Shown piece after piece: positions 35,946-48,300 of a stretch of DNA of 64,000 bases. A program made the position numbers and the translations under genes. This stretch comes from Trissonchulus latispiculum (lineage: Eukaryota; Nematoda; Enoplea; Enoplida; Ironidae), in contig JASAND010028644.1 of assembly GCA_030248195.1 (NCBI GenBank), positions 62,001 to 126,000 of the forward strand, given 5' to 3'. Every line of letters starts with the position of its first letter. The stretch's first letter is position 1. Under the pieces are notes generated by a model that worked only from the letters and a program-made list of their open reading frames with translations, searched no databases and had not been told where the DNA came from.

Positions 35946-37831
35946 GGCATAAACAATCTTTCCAAATCCTTCCCCCAACCTGCTTACTGAGGGAGGGGGA
36001 GGATAGTTTACTTGATAGCTTTAGCAAAATTTCACTTTGTCTAACAAACTTAAACTCGACTAAAATGTAATTTTGTGGAGAGTTTATTATTCAAATTAAG
36101 TATGACGATCTATATATTTTCTGAAAGCTCAAAAATCAGAGATTATATATTTTCTAAAAGCTCAAAAATCAGAGATTTCAAGAACTTTAGAATTTTAAAA
36201 TTTAAATTTTCATAAATTTTAACAACTGTAAGATAAGAAATAAACGAAAAGTAGTCGGGTTTGGTAGTATACTAGGATCGCGGGCATTGTTTAGCTGTCT
36301 CATGGAATCCTGTGTTTTTGTTTGTAATTGTTTATAAAGCACATCTACACTTTTTGCCCTTTTGTATTATTATGTTTACGCATATTACATCGATTGCCGT
36401 GGTATTGCTGTTTTGTTTTGTACCTTGTGATCTCATTACTCATTGTGCTGTGATTTTATATTTCACCGTTTTGCTTTTAGCTTTAATCGATTAAACTGTT
36501 CTCGTTTAGTTTTAGTCAGTTTAAGTAGTGCGTTTTATTTTTAACTTCGATGGTCAAAAACGGGTCAAGTGCAATCATCTATTGTATCAGAGAGAGTAGA
36601 TTCTATTTTTAGTTAGATTTAACTTAAATTTGATTACTTTTAAAAAACTTGTAGGTTGTGAAAAATCATAGGATTGTGGTCGATTAATTACATGGCCGAT
36701 TAATTACATGGCCCGCAGTCAACTGATAGCGCAAGGCACCCTGTAAATTTTTCTAGTACTGTACGATTGTTATATTCTTAAGATCTAATAACACCAGTTC
36801 ATTGAAGCATGATGTTTTTCAACAGTGCCAAAATATTTTTATAATTTTATAATGAAAAATTGTTGATTTTAATAGACATAAGTTTTCAAGAAGGTTTTTG
36901 GAAAATTGCTTCAAGTTTTTCTTCGATCTGACTGGAACTGGCGCAATAAATAACTCTGCTGAGACTAAAAAATACTTTTCTGGCAAGAAAATTCTTTTAT
37001 GAACTTTTGAAGCCTAATAAGTGTGCAAACACAAATTGAAGGGCTTCAGCAAAAATTGGTTAAATACATAATCCAAGGAAACCAGCGCAGCGTTAAAGAA
37101 AATACGAGCAAATGCCCAGATTACCATCTGGGAACTCTTCCTAGACAATAGGGTCAAAAATGGTCACTGTGGTCATCTGACCCATTGGCATATCGGATTA
37201 TCGAATTTGACGAGTTTTATAGAAAATGGTTAAAACCGGTAGGTATCGTAAATTAAGCCAAAAACTTAATGAAAATGCAGCAGAAAACGTATAAATAGAA
37301 AATTTCAATTTTCGATTCCATTGTATAATCCTTTCATGCCTGAATTTTCTCTGGACTAAGAGATGGAAGGAAATGACCAGTTGTACGTTTTTGGTTGCCA
37401 TTATTAACTTGGAGCACCTAGTGAGGTGGGAATGCCACCAATCGATAGAGATTTAATTGCTCTATATGTCGAATGCGAGAAAGGTCCCCGATGCACCCAA
37501 AAAAGTGAAGTACAAATTTTTGGTAAACTTTCATTACAGAAATTAAACTAATTTATTTCTAGGTGCAACAGTTGATTCTGAGAGTCAATTATACGTTATT
37601 TTTAATGTGTGTAACCTCCCTTACTTCCTGATGGAACATCTTTTCCGCCGACGAACAATAAGCCGGCTTCGTTATATTGCAGCGCTCAAACAGGGCTAGA
37701 AATCATCAAAACTTTCATTGTCGGGGGAAAGCTATAGAAACTAGATTTTTCTAGCAAACAGGGTTTCTCAAAATAATGTCGTCGTGTTGAAGAAAAACGG
37801 AGCAAATACCCAGACTGTCAGTCAGTAACTG
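35946..37831. other. AT-rich intergenic stretch
   Basis: No coding frame or known repeat recognised. A small duplication CGATTAATTACATGGCC occurs twice at 36,680-36,715. Confidence 0.45.
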
Positions 37832-38204
37832 CAAGAGTACATAAATATAAGAGTGTGCCACTAGGCATATTCTATGTTATCAGAGCAAAAACTATGCTCT
37901 GCTCGTTAACGGCCCATTCCCCCCCCCCACAAACCAGACCCTAGGTACCCCCTCCAGCAATTCAGTACCTAGTCGAACCGGGGGTACGCTCACTTGCTCT
38001 ATGTTTATGTGCTCGAAAACACAAGCAGTGCGTGCGCGAATTTTGTGCCTGCTTCGAGCTTTAAGTCACAAGCATAGCGTACAAATTCTTTGAAGTGATG
38101 GGGCTAATTTGCGGGGGGTGTGGGCCGTTAGCGAGCAGGGCGTAGTTTTTGCTCTGATAACATATAGTGTGCATAGTGGCACACTCTTATATTATGTACT
38201 CTTG
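37832..38204. mobile_element. MITE of the AAGAGTACATAAT family (A3)
   Basis: Left end CAAGAGTACATAAATATAAG, right end CTTATATTATGTACTCTTG. The arms share ATCAGAGCAAAAACTA and GTTAACGGCCCA-type sequence. About 373 bp, non-coding. Confidence 0.85.
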
Positions 38205-38215
38205 GTAACTGAAAC

Positions 38216-39115
38216 CAAGAGTACATAATGATAAGAGTGTGACAAGCGTCACACTCTATGCAATGGAGGCAAAAACTATGCGATGCGCGCTAACGGCTTA
38301 CCCCCCCCCACAAATTGACCCCCTCTCACACCGCCCCTATATGGGTACGTGGTCCAAACGGGGGCCGCTCACTGCTTTGCATAATTACACGCTGAAATTA
38401 ACAGTAGGCCGTTTCACAAAGGGCTCCTAAATCTAGCTCCTAAGTCCCTCCTATCTTATCTCTTATGAGCAGTTTACGAGCAATTTATGAGCGGCTCCTA
38501 AAGTGTTTCACAAAGCTCCTCTTAAACTGCTCCTAGACTTTCGCTCATAACCACCTCTTAGCGCCTTTCTCTTAACTTTCTAAGCACTTTCACGCTGGGA
38601 ACTTATGAGGTGTGCTGGAAAAGTTAAGAGACTTACAAGTTAAAATTACTTTATACTATATTCACCTACTTAATATGATAATAAATAGATCATTTTAATC
38701 GAACATTCTCAAATTTAAAGGCAAGGATAAAATTAACTTGTTTCTTATTTTTAGACAAAAGTAATGTCGAAATTCCAAACATTTACTATTATATATTTAT
38801 ACTTTATATTCATCAGTTGAAACTCATACAATGACTAATAAGTTTTTACAGAACTTTTCTGGAGGAATACAATACATTACACCGTTATCTTGGCTAAATA
38901 TTTGAACAATTAGCACTTGAGAGTGCGTTATGAGCCCGACTTTGGGCTCCTAATTTTAATAGGCGATTTAGGAGGTCTCTTAGTGTAGGAGCTCTTCGTG
39001 AAACATCATTCTCCTAACTTTTCTCATAAGTGGTAAACTTAGCGCGCATCGCATAGTTTTTGCCTTCATTGCATAGAGTGTGACGCTTGTCACACTCTTA
39101 TCATTATGTACTCTT
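38216..39115. mobile_element. MITE of the AAGAGTACATAAT family (A4), with nested insert
   Basis: Left CAAGAGTACATAATGATAAG, right CTTATCATTATGTACTCTTG. Inner arms share GCAATG, GCAAAAACTATGCGATGCGC and its complement. It lies 11 bp after A3 and is enlarged by a separate element at 38,411-39,004. Confidence 0.85.
38411..39004. mobile_element. Nested TIR element inside A4
   Basis: GTTTCACAAAGGGCTCCT at the left pairs with AGGAGCTCTTCGTGAAAC at the right. Both ends carry CTCCTAA repeats. About 594 bp. It interrupts the internal region of A4. Confidence 0.75.
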
Positions 39116-39393
39116 GCTGAAACTAAGATGTCGAAAATCGGAGATCGTACAAAAACTGATGGTCCAGATTATGCTTGTTTTCAGCTTTAGAACGAAGCAT
39201 AGTGGTTTTGTTTGATACACTAGAACCCAGTTTGCGGAGGGGATGAGCATGCATAAAGATGTGCGACCCTTATTTTGCCAAGTAAACGCTTTTCATACTC
39301 TTATGTAGTGTTAGGAACTCTTTCTATCATTGCTTCTTTACTCGTACTACTGGTTTCTTTAGATGATCTATAATTCATTATTGCTTGGGTGCT

Positions 39394-42300
39394 ATGCGGA
39401 ATTCCCTGTGTCAGTGGTTGTGTCGGCTGCAAGGGTTTGCTACGGATGCATCTGCTGTTGCTCGTCCAGCGAGAATATTGCAGGGATATGTAGATACAGT
39501 TTCATCAGACTACAGTAAATGGTACATGCCATTACTTAAATAATTTTTTATTGTATCCAGGGGCCAATGTTATCAACGTCTAAACCCGGGTTAAGTCTCA
39601 AACTGGGTTTACTCACCTGTCTTTGACACACAAATTTAACCCAGGTATGAGACTAAACCCGGGTTTAGACGTTGATAACACTGGACCCAGTTTGCTTTTC
39701 AGAACATAAGGAATCTAATAAGCTGCTGGCTTTTGAGCACGTCCCGAGCATAGCTTATCTCCCAGCCTAAACTTACAGTTTGTGTTCAGACGTGCTCTTT
39801 TCGATCCGTGATGGCCAGCTTAACTTTTGTTAGTGGTTTCATGTTTCTTTCTGTTTGAGTGAGCTGTATAACTGCTGTAGACAATTCTCGGAAAGTTCAG
39901 CTACAATAACTAAATCTCGATAATTTTATATTCTGAGTTTGTTTTTTCTGTATTTGGCTGGCTTGGTAGGGTGGGGTAGGGGTCTGCCCCACTCCTATTC
40001 CCCATTTTATGATCTATTCGAGTTTCAAGGAGAGATAGATCCCGATCTTCCACCAAATTTTGCCATTTTTACCGTGAATTTAGAAGTATATATTTGTTTC
40101 TTTACATAAACTGGAAAAATATTTTGAAGATTGGTTGCTGAACATATCCTTTGTGTAGCGAGGTAAGGCGAAATATATTCACGCAGTAGGAAGGACCTAT
40201 TAGGAATCGCTTAGTGAAAGGCGCATTCTTATTTTCGAAGTAAGTTATTTCTGGCTACGTCTGTTAAATTCCAATTTCCAAGATTTCACAGTTGAGGAAA
40301 TCAGTTTTTGTTTCGTTTTTGTATATGCGTATTTTATTTTCATAAACTTCGTTATATGTTCTTTTGGACAAAACGGCACCAAATAGTATTCCTGAGAAAG
40401 ATGGAGACGTTCAAAAAAGTAACATGGAAACACCAAGAAAGTATAATTGATCTATTCTAAAAGTTCTGTTAAGTTTCTTTTATGAAAGTTTTGTGCTCTG
40501 TAAAGGGAATCTATTGTTGTACATATTTATTTACAGTTATGGTTCGAATAAAGAACTGGAGAAAGAGTATTATAAGTCTGTCGGACGAGCCAGAGAGGGT
40601 GGAAGCGCAAAAGCCAAGGAACGTCATGTAAAGGTCAACAGAAAGCTTTTTGTGAGGGATAGACTAAAATTGATCCTGGACGCGGACACGGATTTCCTGG
40701 AAATCGGAGGACTGGCGGGTGCTGACTTGGACTACGCTGATATCCCAGGCGCCGGTATAGTGACAGGTATTGACTCTGTGATTAACTGGGTAGCTTACAG
40801 AAATACGTACAGGTTAATGCGTTAGCCGGCTGTGCCTTTGAAGTTGCTTTTCTGTTTGGTGTACTTAAATGTACGTTCAGGATAGCTTTTTGTTATCCAG
40901 CATTTCATGCAGTTTCCATAATTTTTTATTGAATTTTCATTGTCAGGCCAGCTATCACTATCTGAAAAATGTCGTGAAAGTAGTTAAATGTTTTTATTGT
41001 ACGAACTTTAACTCAGTGCAGCCGGAAATAGGATTTTCTCAAGTTATTCAAATCGGACATTTTGATGTAGTGAAAATGACCCTGGTATTCGGGTAGTCGT
41101 TATAATTCAGTAGTACATAATGCATAAGAGTAACATCGTACTCTATGTATGATCAGCGTGATGTATCCTCTGTACGCTGACCTCCGCCACCGAGACTTGG
41201 CAAGTAATTCCTTTCCTGGTCAAAACGGTTCACTAGTTTTCCCTTGTAGGTTGCTTCACCTTTAACCATTTCCTGTCTGCACTCATCGTTATAATATCTT
41301 TTTCGTTTGTATAACGTTCACTCCTTGCTAATAAAGTAGTTTGTAATGAGTGAGATCTTGTAGTTTTGTAAATTGTAGAGTTTGTATACTTTGTTTCAGG
41401 TATCGGTAAAGTGACCGGACAGGCTTGCATGATATTGGCAACCGATGCTACAGTTAAAGGCGGTACTGTTTATCCAATTGGTGTCAAAAAACAACTGCGC
41501 GCTCAGGAAATAGCGGAGCGTCTACGTCTTCCCTGTATTTCTGTAATTGATAGTGGAGGTGCCTATTTACCGCTGCAGGTGTTTACTGTTTTACCATTCA
41601 CTGAAGCCCCACTATTGGCGTTGCTCCACTCCATTGAACGTATACATGCTTAATAAACTATTGACACTGTTCGTAAATATCTTTTTTGACGATTTTCGCT
41701 TCTGCTTCCTAGTGTTTTTGATCTTCTTTATGGGCTGTTTTAATTTATGATTTAAAATTCATTTAAAGTGCATATTTTAGGCGGACATATTTCCAGACCA
41801 ATATCACGGAGGTCGTGTTTTCTATAACGAAGCTGTGATGGGAGCCAAAGGAGTTCCACAAGTAAACATTTATGTTGATGTATGAAATAATAGAATTTGA
41901 CACTCGCTTTTCAGGTAACAGGAATTACTTCGCAGCATTATTCCTGTGATGTTGCAGAAGAGTGTGCATATAACCGGGTGCAGCATAATGGTTTAGGACA
42001 TAGGATACGTCGGGATTCAGTTTGGCATCTCCTTTCGTAAATTCGAAACTCAATATCCTGCATACACCAAACGGATTAAGGTGGGCTGCAAATTGGTAAA
42101 AAACTAAACTGCGCGTTGAAAAACTAGCCTTAGTCCTAATCTGCAGTTAACCGGTTGCACTCAACTAAGTACCAATAGAAACTTATATACGGTGGAACAA
42201 ATCCTGAACAGATCATGCGTTCAACATCTTTGTATACTTTTTGTATTGATAGATAGCTATCGTCTGTGGGAGTTGTACGGCCGGCGCCGCTTACATTCCT

Positions 42301-45300
42301 ACCTTGTCGGATGACGCCATTATTGTACACCGTGTTGGCTCTCTGTTTCTGGGAGGTCCTCCTTTGGTGAAGGCGGCGCTTGGAGAAATTGTTAGTTCAG
42401 AAGAGCTAGGTGGTGCTACCGTGCATTGCAGGTTAATAGGTTTATTTATTGTATGCTGTGTTAGCTAGCGGCCGGGAAGTGAGTTCTACCTACCTACCTA
42501 TCTACCTGTATGCTGTGTTGTTTGAGATATTCATAAGATGGTTTAATGCTGGATATTATGTAGGGGCGCGATAGCGCCCCTACATAATATGGGTGTAAAG
42601 GCGTTTGCGCGGCCCCCTGGAGACCGTGTTGGCCTGGTGCCAGCTAATTAGAGGTCCGGGAGGGGTAAAAATGTTACCATCGTAAAGTACTCGACTAGCA
42701 CTACAAGTATCACCATACTTTTGGTTCGAATTCGAAACTTCAAATTTTTGCACTTGGCAACAGTTAGTTTGCGTTTGCTTCTTTTTCTAGGTGAATAACG
42801 CTTTTCGGAAGTGCATTTTCTAGCGAAGTGTTGGAACGTTGTGGGCATTTTGGTCCAATACTACTGTTATATGTTGGTAGACAGTATCCCCTCATGCTAC
42901 CTTTTTTGGTCATTTTGGCACCTGGCCAATTTTGGCTCTGTGCCAAGGCCCCAAAGTCGGACTTTCGCTATTTTGGCACTTCGGTTGTGGTGGATTTTTT
43001 TCACAGGCTAGCAGCTAGATCGGTTTGGTTTATTTTATTTGAATATTTCGGCCAATGCACACAAAGTAACGAGGGGGATTTTTTAATTTCGCTCTGTAGC
43101 TTTCAGAAGATAGGCCCAAACTTTGCATTTTTTCACCTGTTTTGGCGAAAAGTTTCTAAGTCCCACTTTTACTAAAAATGGCTTAAAAGTCATTAAAAAT
43201 GGCGTTTTTCGGGCTTGGGTGGGGTGGTACCCATATATAGTAAATCGGGGTCACTGAAAACGATGAGCATACTGCCGACGTCGGTGGATTTGACCCCTGA
43301 CCCGCAGCGGCCCGCGGGCCGCGGATCCGGTGGGGGTCAAAATTGAAAGTCTTCAAAGGTGGTCATGTTTGGTATCAAATGAAAGCCCTTGGCGAGCCGA
43401 TCAACTTTTGTCATTATGCCACCCACGAAAAGTGGCCCCACCGACCTGTGGGTGGGTGCCCCACCCCCAGTGGGTCCGGTGTGGGTCAAAAATGAAAGTC
43501 TTCAAAGGTGGTCATGTTTGGTATCAAATGAAAGCCCTTGGCGAGGCGATCAACTTTTGTCATTATGCCACCCACAAAACGTGGCCCCACCGACCTGTGG
43601 GTGGGTGCCCCATCCCCAGTGGGTCCGGTGTGGGTCAAAAATAAAAGTCTTCAAAGGTGGTATATAATGTTTGGTATCAAATGAAAGCCATTGGCGAGAC
43701 GATCAACTTTCATCATTATGCCACCCACCGACCTGTGGGTGGGTGCCCCACCCCCAGCGGGTCCGGTGTGGGTCAAAAATAAAAGTCTTCAAATGTGGTC
43801 ATGTTTGGTATCAAATGAAAGCCCTTGACGAGGCGATCAACGTTTGTCATTATGCCACCCACAAAAAGTGGCCCCACCGACCTGTGGGTGGGTGCCCCAC
43901 CCCCAGTCGGTCCGGTGTGGGTCAAAAATAAAAGTCTTCAAAGGTGGTATATAATGTTTGGTATCAAATGAAAGCCATTGGCGAGACGATCAACTTAAGT
44001 CATTATGCCTGCCACGAAAGGTGGCCCCATCGTCCGGTCGGTGGGTGCCCCGCCCCCAGTGGGTCCGGTGTGGGTCAAAAATGAAAGTCTTCAAAGGTGG
44101 TCGTGTTTGGTATCAAATGAAAGCCCTTGGCGAGACGAACAACTTTTGTCATTGTACCACCCACGAAAAGTGGCCCCATAGTGCTGTGTACTGTAAATAC
44201 GCTGCGGGATGCTCGGCTCCTTCTTAACTCATTATATACGATCTCACTGGAAACGCATCCATCATTAAGCTGGAAAATTAAGCTATGCCAGCCAATTAAA
44301 CTAGTTAAGTTAAACAAGAGAAATTTTGAAAATTTCGCTTTCTGATTTTTTCACTGCAAAATTTGGTACCGAAAGGGATCCACTTTTTTGATGGGGAAGT
44401 TCGTTCATGGAGGCCTTCCCTTGCCAATTCTCCCTCGGCCTAGACATACGAGTTAATCTTAAGGCCAATGTTTAACAACATTGGAATATTGTCAGAGAAT
44501 GTTTAAAGTGCTAATAGGACAAGAAAGTAAAATGCTCCTCCGGAGCATGGAAAAGTAATATGGGTGGATGGGGTGAGGTTGCGAAATCAAGAGAGGACTA
44601 GCTTTGAAAACGCTTAATATGGGCTAGGTTCTAAAAGAAAGGAGGACTAGGTTGTGGGCGAACTAATATGGGCACAGCGTCGCCGAACAACCCATATTCG
44701 CGGGCTGGCACGCTTAGCTTCAGCGTTTGTCACATATAGAACGGTCAACATTAGAGTAAAAATGTTGAATAGGTAATCTGCGAGAACTTAGTAGTTTGCC
44801 TGGTCAGTTTTAGGCTAGCCATATATATACCTTTTAGTTGGACTATGACAAGTATCGGACAGAAAGATAGGGATGTGGCGGTAAAACCATTGGTTCAATC
44901 CGGTAGGGTTGCAGTCAATGACAATCGCTATGAAATTATTCTTTAAATATGCTGTCTGTATAAATGCATAAAATGAACACTAGTAAGCTTAGACTTTCTC
45001 GAAGGAAAAGTCTATAATACATGGAAGTACGAATATTCGGATATAGATTATATCATCTAATTTAGAATCTGGAGCTGTATTTAAAAGTCTAGAAATCGAT
45101 ATAGATGAATGTATAATATTTACCCGCGAATATGGGTTGTTCGGCGACGCTGTGCCCATATTAGTTCGCCCACAACCTAGTCCTCCTTTCTTTTAGAACC
45201 TAGCCCATATTAAGCGTTTTCAAAGCTAGTCCTCTCTTGATTTTGCAACCTCATCCCATCCACCCATATTACCTTTCCATGCTCCGGAGGAGCATTTTAC

Positions 45301-48300
45301 TTTCTTGTTTGTTATTGTCCCTTTTATCGGTTTTTTAAATCTTTGTCAATATTTGAGATTCTTATGATTGATGAGACTTAGCGAAATGTAGTCACTATAG
45401 TTTATTTTGACGAACAATCGTTCTTCTGTAGATAAGTGCTGTGTATGTTATTCTTGGTTTGTTTCAGTCAGAGCGGTTGTACTGACTATTTTGTTTTGGA
45501 TGAGCCGGAAGCGTTTGAGACATGTCGCGATGTGGTGTCTCGTTTGGGACTACCTCCCAGCGTTCCCAAACAACATTTCACGAATCCGCTTTACTCTCCT
45601 GAAGAATTGGTTGGGATTGCCCAGACGACTGCATTTGGCAGAGATTATGTCGAATTGGTAATTATATTTCAGAATGGTTTAATATGTCTGAAATTGCTCG
45701 TAACTTGCAGGAGCGGGACGTTGTAAAATCAAACAACAAGTTAAAAGGGTCGTCAGGGTGAATCGACTCAAATTCAATGCATGTAGTCATGATGAAGTTC
45801 TCCAGTTGGGAGACTTAGATGCCACATCAGTGGGAAATCTGATGGACACGGATCTCATCAAATAGAGATCATCACTGGTGCCCAGTTGTATCCGTGTGGG
45901 CTACGGCGCATATGGGCTCTGTTCCGGGGCATGGCTTGTCGTGCCGTGTTGTATCTTTCAGTGCAACACAATACATATTTATTTATTGTATTTATTGTAT
46001 TTATTTAACATTTTATTTGCAGATATTGTCGCGATTGTTGGATGGAAGCAGATTTCTGGAAATCCGTGGAACTTATGGGCATTCCTTAATTACAGGTTTT
46101 GCGGAAATTGGAGGGTACGCAGATATGAATTATAATCAGAATTTATGTTTAAATTTATGTTATCTTGAAGCGTATAATATCCTTTACGGAATCGATTGCT
46201 ACTTTGGTCTGTTTACTGCAATCATTTCTAAAATTTCTAGAATCTAGAATTTTCTAGCAAAATCATATTTTCCTGCGCACTTCGGTTCTGGGGGCAGCTC
46301 CCGCGTGGAAGGTAACAGTTTGACGGGAAGATATCCAGGCATTTAGAATGCTCGTTGTCTGACCTTGCTCCAGAAAAAACTTGGATGAGCGCTTAAGGTG
46401 CTGGTATCGCTTTGTGTAAATTCAACCCTACAAGCTTCAATTCTTTATGAAAGTGGATGAAACTTTCCAAAACCTTATTTTCGTGCTCTTTAACATTCTG
46501 GGACCAGTCCCGGATTTTCAGGTTTAAAGATAAGAAAGTTTTGGTTTTTGCCCTTATTCTCTCAGTACATAGTCGCTACACCGGATTGGTTGTTATGGCT
46601 GGAAAGAAGGCACCAAAATGAACATTTTTGCTTTTACAACTTTTGAGCTACCTCTAGTGGTTAAGGCAGTATAAGCCAAAAACGATTTTTGGGGTAAAAA
46701 ATGGCCATTTTTGACGAAATCAGTTTTTTCAAAATTACTGCCAAATCTTACAGACAATTTCGGCTTATTTATACTCAATCGATACACCGTCCAATTGCGC
46801 ATTTTATCAATACCTATTCGCTGGAGTTCGTTGCTTTAAGCTAGTGAATTCGTCGAAAAACCATTTTGGCAAAATTGCGATTATTTTGTTTTGAACATTG
46901 ATTTCTCAAAAACTGTCCAATGGATTCGCGTGATTTTGGGCTGAATGAAAATTCGCCCTATTGCGGAGGGACATTTTTCTTGGTTTGAGCTAAAACATCT
47001 CCAGGTGTGAGAAAACTGAACAGAAAGTTGCGAAATTTCGTGTAATCGCGCATTTGCCGGATTTTCTGGAGTCCTGAGACTTGTTGAGCAAAATCCAAAA
47101 AAATGTCCCTCGGCCCACATGTCCTTCATATCATGGCACAAGAAAAAATTTTGGCGGATTCAAAAGTTTTGAGAAATCGATGTTCAAAAATTTTTGGTCT
47201 ATATTCAGTATGTCAGATGTCAGCATGTCGGAAGTTTATTGCTATTTTTTGCCAATTTTACTAGTTTCGTAAGCTCTTGTTAATGTACAGATTATAAGCT
47301 TTAAAACGATGTATAAAGCTCTTTCCAACTCCCAAATTGCGAAAGTTATAGCGTTTCGAGAAATCACCACACACAAAAGCACTGCACAAAAGGATACCAG
47401 CACCTTAACTGTACTTCTGTTTGCTGCAAGTGCTAACTGAAAGCAACTTGCATCTTGCTGTCAACTTGGCGTTGAAGTACAAATTGGCCAATCACTATTC
47501 GATCTAATGCAACTATAAACTTGCACCGTTGAAACTTAAGTTGAACATAAACTTAATTATTTGCAGGCTCTGAAATTGGCCCCGGTTACACTGGTTACAG
47601 TTAAAACTGATAAACTGGTTTCGAGAAAACAACTCCGCTTTCTAGGCGGAGAGGGGTGGTCGGTAAACACCAATCACAAGGTGGTGTTGCTTAATTTTAG
47701 TCATGGTGTTGGCATTATAGCCAACAGTGCCAATTCATTGGATGTGAGATCTCTGGAGAAAGCGTGTCAGGTTGTTCAGATGTGTTCTCTACGTGGATTC
47801 CCTTTACTGTTTGTGGTTAACACGCAGAGTGGAGGTTGGCCTTACAATGACGATAGTGAGATCTTTTGATTTTTTGTCTGAAAGTGGGAGTATAGTGATT
47901 GCTATTGTATCAGTGGACTAATTCGACTGCTGTTAGTTTCTGTGTGGTGTAGCCTTCATACCCTATACTTATTGCGTTGCAAAAGAGTTGATGTAGGATC
48001 ACAAGTTTCTAAAATAAAGTTTGGTGTGTACGATACATTTATATAGAAGATGAAATCCCCTTCCCAAGAACAAGGTACACTACATTTCGAAGTCTAAGAT
48101 TAGAGTAGCCTATTGTTTTTATCTACCATAATGTTTTAACGTTTGAATTTCATTTCGACTAGTTGTTAGTTTGTACTTTTTTATTATAATTCTTACCTAG
48201 TTGTTAGTTTGTACTTTTTTATTATAATTCTTACCAAATTTGCTAGGTCAGGGTGCTGTTATCAAAGCTCAGGCTCAACTGATATCATCCGTTGTTTCCT

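Larger units (their letters stand above)
42553..45308. mobile_element. Composite element, copy E3, in MCCC2 intron 5
   Basis: The hairpin at 42,553-42,590 has a 17-bp perfect stem (ATATTATGTAGGGGCGC, loop GATA). It is followed by GGGTGTAAAGGCG as in E1, then about 0.7 kb sharing GAAAAGTTTCTAAGTCCCA and CGGGGTCACTGAAAACGATG with E1. A 149-bp array (43,322-44,190) and the closing inverted-repeat module (44,520-45,307) complete it. The same order is seen at 5,181 and 22,853. It makes up most of the 3-kb intron between exons 5 and 6 and leaves splice sites intact. Confidence 0.75.

Noticed and set aside
43330..44227. Plus-strand frames of 86-104 codons
   Set aside because: They translate the 149-bp satellite units of E3, not a gene.
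47567..47700. Upstream part of the open frame containing MCCC2 exon 8
   Set aside because: It cannot be joined in phase to exon 7, and the family has no such insertion. The acceptor at 47,700 gives the expected alignment.
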